From: JADGNZ01 sp035995985
GTDB taxonomy: Bacteria > Acidobacteriota > Thermoanaerobaculia > Gp7-AA8
Direction: 5' to 3'
NCBI GenBank assembly: GCA_035995985.1
Contig: DASYJY010000208.1
Coordinates: 1-6,276, forward strand
Length of the DNA stretch: 6,276 nt
The position numbers and the translations under genes are program-made. Under the pieces are notes generated by a model. The model searched no databases. It saw nothing but the letters and a program-made list of their open reading frames with translations, and was not told where the DNA came from. This document shows positions 1 to 5,917 of the stretch, piece by piece. Position 1 is the stretch's first letter; the number at the start of each line of letters is the position of its first letter.

Positions 1-451
1 ACGTCGTAACGAAGAAGTCGCCGGTGGAAACATCGAGGTACGCGGCGCCGATGGTGCCGTTCGCGAAGAGCGAGACGAGGTAACAACTCTCCCGCTCGAC
101 GATGAAACTCTCCGTCGCCGTCCCCGGCGTGACGATGCGCACGATCTCGCGCCGCACCAACCCCTTCGTCGCCGACGCCTCCTCGGTCTGATCGCAAATG
201 GCTACGCGCAATCCGTGGCGGATCAGTTTGGCGATGTAGCCGTCGGCGGAGTGATACGGCACGCCGCACATCGGCGCCTCGTGCTCCTGCCCCTTGTTGC
301 GCGCGGTGAGGACGAGGTCGAGCAGCGGCGCGGCCTTTTCTGCGTCCTCGAAGAACATCTCGTAGAAATCGCCGAGCCGGTAGAAGAGGATCGCGTCCGG
401 GACCTGGCGCTTGATCTCGAAGTACTGCTCGAGCATCGGGGTGACTTTCAC
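1..451 (-). CDS. mutS: DNA mismatch repair protein MutS, N-terminal part (3' end beyond left edge)
   Basis: MutS recognises base mismatches and small loops in DNA and starts mismatch repair with MutL in the cytoplasm. Only the first 150 codons are present; the connector, lever, clamp and ATPase domains would lie off the left edge. The visible part is the mismatch-binding domain I. It opens with TPMLEQYFEIK, followed by LFYRLGDFYEMFFEDA at residues 22-37. This contains the Phe-x-Glu motif (F29, E31) that stacks on the mismatched base. GVPYHSADGYIAKLI (63-77), VAICDQ (83-88) and VRIVTPGT (104-111) are further family hallmarks. The start is taken as GTG at 451 because an in-frame TAA lies at 461-463 and the residues from this GTG align with usual MutS N-termini; ATG at 436 is the only nearby alternative. 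No Shine-Dalgarno sequence is visible. The gene follows the small membrane gene in the same direction by 32 bp, so co-transcription is likely. Family identity is very secure. Confidence 0.97.
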   Translation of the reverse strand, partial: MKVTPMLEQYFEIKRQVPDAILFYRLGDFYEMFFEDAEKAAPLLDLVLTARNKGQEHEAPMCGVPYHSADGYIAKLIRHGLRVAICDQTEEASATKGLVRREIVRIVTPGTATESFIVERESCYLVSLFANGTIGAAYLDVSTGDFFVTT

Positions 452-466
452 GGGGAGAGCTTATCC

Positions 467-503
467 ATCTGCGTCTATCTGCGTCATCTGCGGATCGGTT
501 GTC
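467..503 (+). repeat. Dispersed repeat, copy A (three ATCTGCG units)
   Basis: Three units follow one another: ATCTGCGTC (467-475), ATCTGCGTC (477-485) and ATCTGCGGAT (486-495). The 19-bp core at 477-495 is identical to the core at 5896-5914 and to the reverse complement of 5847-5865. Similarity to the 5896 copy continues to about 503, with two mismatches over 27 positions. The copy covers the stop codon and last codons of the small membrane gene and most of the gap before mutS. It has no partner arm nearby, so it is a single-arm copy. Its function is unknown; it resembles REP-type intergenic elements. Confidence 0.85.
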
Positions 504-792
504 TGATCGTTACCAGATGTCCATCCGTTGAATCCAGCTCCACCACCACCGCGTCGGAAAGCCCGCTATGCGGCACGTGATCGCACAGAACGATCCACCG
601 ATTGCCCTCACCGGCGATGTGAACCGCTTCGTATCCCGGCCGATGCAGGATCGCCAGCGCGCGGACGGCGGCGTCGTTGCTCAAAATTCGTCCCGCGCGC
701 CGCGAGGGATCCTCCCGATTTCGCATCGCAAAAAAAAGCAGCGCGCAGACCAGAATCCACGCGGGGTAGAGCAGCCAATAGCGCTGGTGCAT
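484..792 (-). CDS. Small single-pass membrane protein, function unknown
   Basis: I do not recognise this family. The product from ATG 792 is about 102 residues: a short N-terminus, one hydrophobic segment at about residues 6-23 (WLLYPAWILVCALLFFAM), a basic stretch RNREDPSRR, then a soluble domain of about 70 residues (ALAILHRPGYEAVHIA, NRWIVLCDH, AVVVELDSTDG). The spaced beta-like stretches suggest a small compact domain. It is likely real because the hydrophobic segment and soluble domain are coherent and the frame stays open up to the ACP gene. The start is uncertain: ATG 804 would add MITA, and the frame stays open as far as 972, but that would overlap the ACP gene. No ribosome site is visible for either ATG. 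The membrane segment is encoded across a run of eight T (730-737 on this strand). The last codons and TGA lie in repeat copy A. mutS follows 32 bp downstream. Confidence is moderate that it is expressed and low on any role. Confidence 0.62.
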   Translation of the reverse strand: MHQRYWLLYPAWILVCALLFFAMRNREDPSRRAGRILSNDAAVRALAILHRPGYEAVHIAGEGNRWIVLCDHVPHSGLSDAVVVELDSTDGHLVTIRQPIRR

Positions 793-798
793 CGCGGT

Positions 799-805
799 TA
801 TCATA
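799..805. promoter_or_regulatory. Candidate shared -10 element for divergent transcription
   Basis: The sequence TATCATA reads TATCAT on the plus strand and TATGAT (805-800) on the minus strand, each five of six matches or close to a sigma-70 -10 box. Start sites about 7 bp downstream would fall near 811 (ACP ATG at 814) and near 793 (membrane protein ATG at 792), giving leaderless or nearly leaderless mRNAs, which fits the lack of Shine-Dalgarno sequences. No good -35 box is visible at the usual spacing on either side, so this is a hypothesis based on one short element. Confidence 0.33.
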
Positions 806-813
806 GCGGGCCG

Positions 814-1056
814 ATGACGCGCGCCGAGATCGAAGAGAAACTGATCGCCATCGTCCGCAAGGAGAAAGACGTTCCGGACGACAAGCTGTCGCTGGAGACG
901 CCGCTGACCGATGCCGGCATCGACTCGCTCGATGCGCTCACGATCCTTTTCGCCATCGAGGAGGAGTTTCACATCTCCATCCCCGACGACCGCGCCCGCT
1001 CGATGAAGACCTTCGGCGATATGGTCGACAGCATCGAGATGTTGCTGCCGAGGTAG
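814..1056 (+). CDS. Acyl carrier protein, stand-alone
   Basis: The product is an 80-residue acidic protein with the acyl carrier protein fold. It would carry acyl or other thioester-bound groups on a 4'-phosphopantetheine arm in the cytoplasm. The attachment site is in AGIDSLDALTILFAIEEEF: the DSL motif places the modified serine at residue 38. The N-terminal helix (TRAEIEEKLIAIVRKE), the LSLETPLTDAGIDSLD loop and the ISIPDD turn before the third helix are all as expected, and the length is typical. ATG 814 is chosen because the family N-terminus begins there; the frame stays open upstream to 568, but that extension has no ACP character and lies over the divergent gene. No fatty-acid synthesis genes (fabD, fabG, fabF) are alongside, so whether it serves housekeeping fatty-acid synthesis or a specialised pathway is not shown. 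The STAS gene follows 62 bp downstream on the same strand. Confidence 0.93.
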   Translation: MTRAEIEEKLIAIVRKEKDVPDDKLSLETPLTDAGIDSLDALTILFAIEEEFHISIPDDRARSMKTFGDMVDSIEMLLPR

Positions 1057-1107
1057 CAGCCGGGGCTGTTGATGGTCCCAGATTTGCTACTCTCCCGACG
1101 AAATACC

Positions 1108-1114
1108 GGGGAGG
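1108..1114 (+). promoter_or_regulatory. Ribosome binding site that supports the TTG start of the STAS gene
   Basis: GGGGAGG lies four bases before TTG at 1119. It is the strongest Shine-Dalgarno match in the window. No ATG or GTG is in a suitable position nearby, so it decides the TTG start. Confidence 0.75.
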
Positions 1115-1118
1115 CAAC

Positions 1119-1478
1119 TTGATCGTCGAAAAAAAGCACACCGAGAACTTCACCATTCTTTATGTGGAAGGTCTCATCAAGCTCGGCGAGAGCGCGGAGT
1201 TTTTTTCCGCGGCGCTGGAGAACGTGCTGAAGAACGAGAGCACCAACGTCATCATCGATTTCACGAAGATTGATTACATCGATTCGACCGGAATCGGTGA
1301 GCTGGTCGGCTACCTCGGCAAGTTCTCCGGACAGAACCGGAAGCTGATCCTCGTCAACCCTTCGGAGCGAATCCTGAAACTGCTCAAGCTGGCCAAGCTC
1401 GACGCCGTGTTCAAGATTTACAGCGCCGAGGAGGAAGCGATCGCCGCAGAGAGCGGCGGCGCGGCAAAGACGGCGTAG
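1119..1478 (+). CDS. STAS-domain protein, anti-sigma factor antagonist type (SpoIIAA-like)
   Basis: This is a 119-residue cytoplasmic single STAS domain protein. Family members bind a partner serine kinase/anti-sigma factor and are switched by phosphorylation of a conserved serine, so releasing a sigma factor or controlling another output. The domain covers about residues 3-105: a first strand pair (FTILYVEGLIKL), an amphipathic helix (AEFFSAALENVLKN), the central strand NVIIDFTKID, then YIDSTGIGELVGYLG with the likely phosphorylated Ser56 in DSTGIG, then KLILVNPSERILKLLKLAKLD. The tail is short and Ala/Gly-rich. The start is TTG, supported by GGGGAGG four bases upstream. No anti-sigma kinase, phosphatase or sigma gene is in the window, so its partner must be encoded elsewhere. 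It may be cotranscribed with the ACP gene. Its TAG stop abuts the stop codon of the convergent VWA gene with no base between them. Confidence 0.93.
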   Translation: MIVEKKHTENFTILYVEGLIKLGESAEFFSAALENVLKNESTNVIIDFTKIDYIDSTGIGELVGYLGKFSGQNRKLILVNPSERILKLLKLAKLDAVFKIYSAEEEAIAAESGGAAKTA

Positions 1479-2756
1479 TCACTGCGACGCGAGCGGCGTG
1501 ATCCCACATTTGCCCGTGGCGTGAACCCGAAGCGCCGTCACCGGATCGGCGGCGACCCACGCCACGCGCTGCGATTTGAGCTCGGCACGCAACCGGTCCA
1601 CGGCCGCTTGCATTTTCGACGGCGTCGAGATGTCATCGATCGTGCCCCATGCGTCGCGACGCGGCCCCGTGGACCACACAAACAGCGGCACGCCGATGGA
1701 CGCGAGATAGCTGCGAACGGATTGCGGCGAATGTGCGCTGGCGTCGTCGCGCGGACTCAGAACGAGCACGACCGCGCGGCGATGTGCACCGGTGATTGTG
1801 TTGAGTCCCGCCACTCCAACGGCATCGGCGAATTGCCGGGGAGCCGCGTCGTCGACAAATTTTTTGTACGGCCGCGTCACGAACCAGAGTAATCCCGCTT
1901 CGTCCGCATGCACGTCGCTTGACGGCGGAAAGAGCATCGCTGTCGAGTTGTTCGTCGATTGACGCTGCTCGGCGAGCGGAAAAATCGCGCGCATTGAGCT
2001 GCCCAAGTCGAGCGCGTAGCGATGCCGTGTTTCGATTCGCTTGAGCGACGACACGTCCGGAGCGACTTTCGGATCGGGATCGATTACCAAAATGACTAAC
2101 GCCGGCGCGTTCTCGACAGCGCCGATGCGTATGGGCGCGCCGCCGCTCGTGAAACAGTCGCCGAGGGTTGCGGACGGCACGGCGACAGTCTGGCGGACGG
2201 CGACCGGCGTCATCTCGATGTCCTCTGTCGCTGTCAGCTCGCCGCCGGCGACGATCTCACGCCGCGTGATGAATCCATCTTCGAACTTCAACTCGCCGGC
2301 GATCACGTGAGGATGTTTCATGTCCAGCCGGGGCAGTCGCGCGATGGCCATTTTGTCCAACGGAACGGCCTTGCTATCAACGGTGAGCGATGCCGAGGTC
2401 ACCTTCGCGGCGACGAGGTGTTCCCACTTGAACTGCGCCGTCACCGGCACGCCCATGTCGTCATTCGTCAGCGTGATGTCGAACTCGGCGACGGGACGCG
2501 GCACGTTGATCAACTGCGTCGCGCGCGAGACTTCGTTTCCGCGATCGTCATATCCGACCGCCGCCAACTCGCTCGGCACGATCGCCGATCCGAAGTCGAT
2601 GGTCGCGCGCCACGGCGGCTGCTGCAGCACCGCCACCGGACGATTTTCGAGCAGGATGCGGACGGTGTGGACGCCGGGCGCGACCTGCAATTCGACCAGG
2701 TGCGGTCCCGACATCAAGCCGAGAAAGAGCGAAAGGAAGACGACCTGGGAGGACAC
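1479..2756 (-). CDS. Secreted VWA-related domain protein with degenerate metal site
   Basis: The product has 425 residues. A hydrophobic N-terminus (VVFLSLFLGLM, residues 5-15) looks like a short signal peptide, so the protein is probably exported. Residues about 20-90 form an Ig-like beta region (LVELQVAPGVHTVRILLENRPVA and onward), followed by a second beta-rich region to about 180. The C-terminal half resembles the VWA-related proteins common in Acidobacteriota: strand ALVILVIDPDPK (219-230), then AHRRAVVLVLSPRDD (324-338), then VRSYLASIGVPLFVWSTG (347-364). The position of the usual metal-binding DxSxS motif reads DPDPK, so both serines are missing and normal metal binding is doubtful. 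Cys201 and Cys417 are the only cysteines and could pair. The start is GTG 2756, with no Shine-Dalgarno and no basic residue before the hydrophobic segment, so the exact start is uncertain; ATG at codon 15 would lose the signal. It lies 16 bp after the receptor gene stop, so an operon is likely. The role is not known; protein binding at the envelope is the family-based guess. Confidence 0.82.
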   Translation of the reverse strand: MSSQVVFLSLFLGLMSGPHLVELQVAPGVHTVRILLENRPVAVLQQPPWRATIDFGSAIVPSELAAVGYDDRGNEVSRATQLINVPRPVAEFDITLTNDDMGVPVTAQFKWEHLVAAKVTSASLTVDSKAVPLDKMAIARLPRLDMKHPHVIAGELKFEDGFITRREIVAGGELTATEDIEMTPVAVRQTVAVPSATLGDCFTSGGAPIRIGAVENAPALVILVIDPDPKVAPDVSSLKRIETRHRYALDLGSSMRAIFPLAEQRQSTNNSTAMLFPPSSDVHADEAGLLWFVTRPYKKFVDDAAPRQFADAVGVAGLNTITGAHRRAVVLVLSPRDDASAHSPQSVRSYLASIGVPLFVWSTGPRRDAWGTIDDISTPSKMQAAVDRLRAELKSQRVAWVAADPVTALRVHATGKCGITPLASQ

Positions 2757-2772
2757 GGCTGCGATTATGCGA

Positions 2773-5700
2773 TCAGAAGCGGACTCCGAGCGACATCCTG
2801 ACCGTGCGCGGGTTCTGATACGCGAGATTGTTCAGCGCCTGTCCGAAGTTCGTGGCCAGTTGGTAGTTCGCGCCCATGGCCGTGCACGTTGCCGCCGCGG
2901 CGCCGCGCGGACATTCGATCGGCGTCTGTTTCGCGGGATCGAATGGGACGAACGTCGTCGACGTCGCCGCCGTGCTGACGGTCGTGCCGAGGAGTTTCGG
3001 ATCGAAGAGCGCGGCATTGTTGAAGGCGTTGAGCAGATCGCCCTGCGCGAAGAACTCCAGCGATGCGATACGCATGCTGTAGCGCAATGCCAGGTCGGTG
3101 GATCGGATGCTCTCGGTGCGTAGCTCGCCGCGTCCGCTGAAGTAATAGAGACCGTTCGGGACCGTCGCGTAGCCGAGGTTGGCGGGCGCGCCGGTGTAGC
3201 GCGTCAGGTTGATTGCGCCGGCGATCGAGTACGGCAGACCGGAGTCGTAACTCTGCAGCAGCGTCGCTTCGAGCGCGCCCGTGCCGACGGCGAGGCGATA
3301 GCCGGCCCAGGCCCGCAGGCGGTGGCGCTGATCGCCGGCCAGGTAGCCGATCGGCGAGACGCGGCTGTAGTTGAAGTACTCGGGATAGAAAAGTGTGCGA
3401 TCGGTGTTCGCGACCGCACCGGCCGTTCCGCTTTCGCCGTCGTCATTGCCGCGCAGTTTCGACCATGTGTAGTGCGCGCCGAGCTCGAACGGCCCCGGCG
3501 ACCAGCGCGCCTGCATCTGCACGCCGCGATACTGCCGCTGGAGATTGTCGCTGTTGCGCACGAGCGTCAGATCGACCGGGATGCCTAGCGGCGTGTTCGC
3601 TTTACGCGTGGCCGTGGTCACGCTGGCCGCGTAGAAATCGCGCCAGTCGCGGTGGATGTAGTCGACGCGCGCGAATCCGCTCTTGCCGACGGCGGTGCCG
3701 TAGCCGGCCGTGATCTCGCGCACCGAGGGGGAGGCGAGGCTGCCGTCGAAGTAGGTGGCGTAGCCGGGGATCGTGCGCGAGCCGTTCGCACGCAGGTTGA
3801 TCGCCGTCACGTTGCCTGTGCCGCCCTGCTGCGTGTTGAAGTAATCGAAGATGCGGCGGATCGCTTCATCCATCGGCACCGTCAGCGAGCCGTTGTTGAT
3901 GGCCGGACCGCGGTACGCAAAATCGATCGCGGCCGCGTTGCCCGCGGCCTGATTCGATGAGGCGATGCTGTCCGCGATGCGCGACGCGTAGTCCGCGAAC
4001 GAGACGCTCAGGCGGTGCCGTCCGTCGCCGCGGACGTCGAACTGCGCGGAGAGGCGCGGCGAAAGTCGGTGATCGTTCGAGCTCACCGTGCTATCCGCAT
4101 CCTCGGCATGATTGCGATCGAAGCGCGCGCCGAGCGTGAACGTGAGCCGCGACGTCGCGTTCCACGTATCGTTGACGAACGCGGAATCAGTGCGCAGATC
4201 GTTCGCGGTGGCCGGCACGAGAATCGGATTCCAGCGGATGAACGTGCCGCCGCCGGCCGCGTTCGACGGCGTGATGACGGGATAAATGACGCCGTCCTTG
4301 TACTGAACGCGCGTCACGAAAATCGAGAAGTCGCTCCCGGACTGATGGTTGTTCGCGTAACGCCGCTCGGCGAAGCGATCGACGCCGGCGACGAGATCGT
4401 GGCTGCCGAACGATTTCGCATCGAAGAAGTCGTGCACTTCTAGCAGGACGTCGTCGTTGTTGCGCTGTTCGGCATCGCAGATGTCGCACAACGACGGCGC
4501 GTGAAAGCGCGTGTTGTTGTTGGCGCGGTCGAGGAGGACGGTGCCCGCGATGAGGTCGGTGGTCATCGCGCCGGTGCGATCGGAGAACTTCCTCGCCGAG
4601 TAGTGCCCCTCGGCCAGAAAATTCGTGCGGAGAGCGGCGTTGTAGTGAACCGCCAGCAGCGACTCCGGATCGACGCGCTCGGTGAGACTGGCTTGGTCAT
4701 AAAAGTTGTTCGAGAACCGCGCGTTCGTCCCCTTCGTGTTGATGCCGAACCACGATGCGGCTAGCGATTGCCGCGCGCCGAGTTGCCCGGTCAGCTTCGC
4801 TTCGTATCGCTTCTGATCGTTCCCCTCCGCATAGCTGATCGCCGGCGACGCAGGCGTGATCGGATTGGCCGTGAACGCCGGAATCGACAGCGTCTGCCGC
4901 GCCGTATCGTTCTTCGCCAAACGTCCCGCGCCGAAAAACCAGAGGCGGTCGCGCAACACGAAACCGCCCAGCGTCCCCTCGGCAACGTGATTGAGATTGT
5001 TTTCGCGCGTCTCCAATGCCGGCGACTGCGCCGACCACGACGGGTTGCTGAGCGAATCGCGAACGGAACCGCGCAGTTCGTTGCCGCCCGATTTCGTAAT
5101 CGTGTTGACGACGCCGCCGCTGAACCTTCCGTACTCGGCGGAGATCGAGCCGGTCAGCACGGTCGTTTCCTGGATCGCGTCCTCGACGTACATCGGCCGC
5201 ATCTGCCCGCGCGTGTTCTCCGTGACGACGACGCCGTTGACCATCACGAGATTGTCGTAACCAGGTCCACCGGAAATGTAGAGCTGGCCGTTCGACAGCG
5301 TGTTGCTGTTGACGCCCGGCGCGAACTGCGCGGTGGCCAGCTGGTTGCGCTGAATGGGCAGCCGCTCGACGAACGGAAGAGTCATGTTCGTCGAGACTTC
5401 GGGCGTCTCGATGACGGAGGGCGTCCGCGCGCCGACGATGATCGTCTCGGCGACGGTTCCCATCACGGCGTCGACTCGCGTGGTCTGCGAGAGCCGCAGC
5501 GTCGAATGCACCACGCGCGTCTCCATCCCCGAAAACGCGATGGAAATCGAATACTCACCGGGAGGCAGCGCCGAAAAACTGTACGCGCCGGTCTCGCCTG
5601 TGATCGTGGAACGCGTTCCCTGCAACTCGGGCGAAGTGATCGTGATTGTGGCCCCGGGCAACGGTTCGCTGAACGCCTTCACGACGCCGGCGAGCGATGC

Positions 5701-5778
5701 CGTGGTCTGACCAGACATCGTTGCGGAGACAAGGGAAAAGACACACGCGAACAGCGTTGCGCACGAACGTTTTGTCAT
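2773..5778 (-). CDS. TonB-dependent receptor with carboxypeptidase-regulatory-like N-terminal domain
   Basis: This 1001-residue outer membrane protein belongs to the Oar/SusC-like receptors of Acidobacteriota and relatives. Such proteins import large substrates, or anchor them, using TonB energy; the substrate here cannot be read from sequence. Order of parts: signal peptide about 1-23 (basic TKR, then a hydrophobic run to SATMSGQ); carboxypeptidase-regulatory-like beta domain about 26-105 (LAGVVKAFSEPLPGATITIT, GETGAYSFSALPPGEYSI); plug about 115-235 (LYISGGPGYDNLVMVNGVVV, SAEYGRFSGGVVNTITKSGG); then a large beta barrel to the end, finishing in VRMSLGVRF with the terminal phenylalanine typical of barrel proteins. 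Cysteine pairs C431/C434 and about C956/C965 are in probable outer loops. No obvious TonB box is seen. The start is ATG 5778 with GAGAGG six bases upstream. The VWA-related gene follows by 16 bp. The frame is intact throughout. Confidence 0.95.
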   Translation of the reverse strand: MTKRSCATLFACVFSLVSATMSGQTTASLAGVVKAFSEPLPGATITITSPELQGTRSTITGETGAYSFSALPPGEYSISIAFSGMETRVVHSTLRLSQTTRVDAVMGTVAETIIVGARTPSVIETPEVSTNMTLPFVERLPIQRNQLATAQFAPGVNSNTLSNGQLYISGGPGYDNLVMVNGVVVTENTRGQMRPMYVEDAIQETTVLTGSISAEYGRFSGGVVNTITKSGGNELRGSVRDSLSNPSWSAQSPALETRENNLNHVAEGTLGGFVLRDRLWFFGAGRLAKNDTARQTLSIPAFTANPITPASPAISYAEGNDQKRYEAKLTGQLGARQSLAASWFGINTKGTNARFSNNFYDQASLTERVDPESLLAVHYNAALRTNFLAEGHYSARKFSDRTGAMTTDLIAGTVLLDRANNNTRFHAPSLCDICDAEQRNNDDVLLEVHDFFDAKSFGSHDLVAGVDRFAERRYANNHQSGSDFSIFVTRVQYKDGVIYPVITPSNAAGGGTFIRWNPILVPATANDLRTDSAFVNDTWNATSRLTFTLGARFDRNHAEDADSTVSSNDHRLSPRLSAQFDVRGDGRHRLSVSFADYASRIADSIASSNQAAGNAAAIDFAYRGPAINNGSLTVPMDEAIRRIFDYFNTQQGGTGNVTAINLRANGSRTIPGYATYFDGSLASPSVREITAGYGTAVGKSGFARVDYIHRDWRDFYAASVTTATRKANTPLGIPVDLTLVRNSDNLQRQYRGVQMQARWSPGPFELGAHYTWSKLRGNDDGESGTAGAVANTDRTLFYPEYFNYSRVSPIGYLAGDQRHRLRAWAGYRLAVGTGALEATLLQSYDSGLPYSIAGAINLTRYTGAPANLGYATVPNGLYYFSGRGELRTESIRSTDLALRYSMRIASLEFFAQGDLLNAFNNAALFDPKLLGTTVSTAATSTTFVPFDPAKQTPIECPRGAAAATCTAMGANYQLATNFGQALNNLAYQNPRTVRMSLGVRF

Positions 5779-5784
5779 TTTTGG

Positions 5785-5790
5785 CCTCTC
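5785..5790 (-). promoter_or_regulatory. Ribosome binding site of the TonB-dependent receptor gene
   Basis: On the minus strand GAGAGG is followed by six bases and then ATG at 5778. This fits the start that gives a complete signal peptide. Confidence 0.65.
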
Positions 5791-5805
5791 GGAGTGGACG
5801 CACCA

Positions 5806-5834
5806 ATATTGCCCGAAAGAAGCCGAGGAGGCAA
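5806..5834 (-). promoter_or_regulatory. Candidate promoter of the receptor/VWA operon
   Basis: On the minus strand TTGCCT (5834-5829) and CAATAT (5811-5806) are separated by 17 bp. The -35 matches four of six and the -10 three of six positions of the sigma-70 consensus. A start near 5799 would give a leader of about 20 bases that contains the ribosome site. The match is weak and the placement rests mainly on position. Confidence 0.28.
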
Positions 5835-5846
5835 TGCCGACGCTCC

Positions 5847-5914
5847 ATCCGCAGATGACGCAGATTGGACGCGGATAGAGATTTCATCTGAGTACATCTG
5901 CGTCATCTGCGGAT
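5847..5914. repeat. Inverted repeat pair of the dispersed repeat (copies B and C), long hairpin
   Basis: Copy B (minus orientation, 5847-5876) and copy C (plus orientation, 5886-5914) face each other across nine bases. The outer 19 bp arms (5847-5865 and 5896-5914) are perfectly complementary, and the inner ten bases match at seven of ten positions with a one-base offset. The RNA from either strand could fold into a stem of about 30 bp. Copy C is built of ATCTGAGTAC, ATCTGCGTC and ATCTGCGGAT; copy B, read on its own strand, of ATCCGCGTCC, A, ATCTGCGTC and ATCTGCGGAT. Similarity of copy C with copy A extends to about 5922, into the stop codon of the MOSC gene. No T-run follows on either strand, so it is not a classic intrinsic terminator, but it could end or protect the MOSC transcript. 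It also lies just upstream of the receptor promoter region. REP/BIME-like or miniature mobile element origin is inference. Confidence 0.88.
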
Positions 5915-5917
5915 TGG

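Noticed and set aside
467..495. CRISPR or tandem repeat array
   Set aside because: Only three short units of about 10 bp without spacers; the same three-unit block recurs elsewhere as a dispersed element, so it is not an array.
215..580. Open frame of 121 codons on the plus strand
   Set aside because: It is antisense to mutS and its own translation has no family features; the minus strand reads clear MutS.
793..972. N-terminal extension of the small membrane protein up to 972
   Set aside because: It would lie wholly antisense to the acyl carrier protein gene, is charged and without domain features, and would place the hydrophobic segment in mid-protein.
1055..1070. Small hairpin AGCAGCC/GGCTGTT as terminator of the ACP gene
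   Set aside because: The stem is short with a two-base loop and no T-run follows; it overlaps the stop codon and could arise by chance.
2320..3123. Open frame of 267 codons on the plus strand spanning the VWA/receptor junction
   Set aside because: Antisense to two well-supported genes, low-complexity Arg-rich second half, no recognisable domain.
5743..5745. Lipoprotein signal in the receptor (Cys near residue 12)
   Set aside because: The cysteine lies in the middle of the hydrophobic segment after Leu-Phe-Ala, too early and with a poor lipobox; an ordinary signal peptide ending near residue 23 fits better.
5847..5914. Transposon ends or insertion sequence
   Set aside because: No transposase lies between or near the arms and no target-site duplication is visible; the nine-base spacer leaves room for nothing else.
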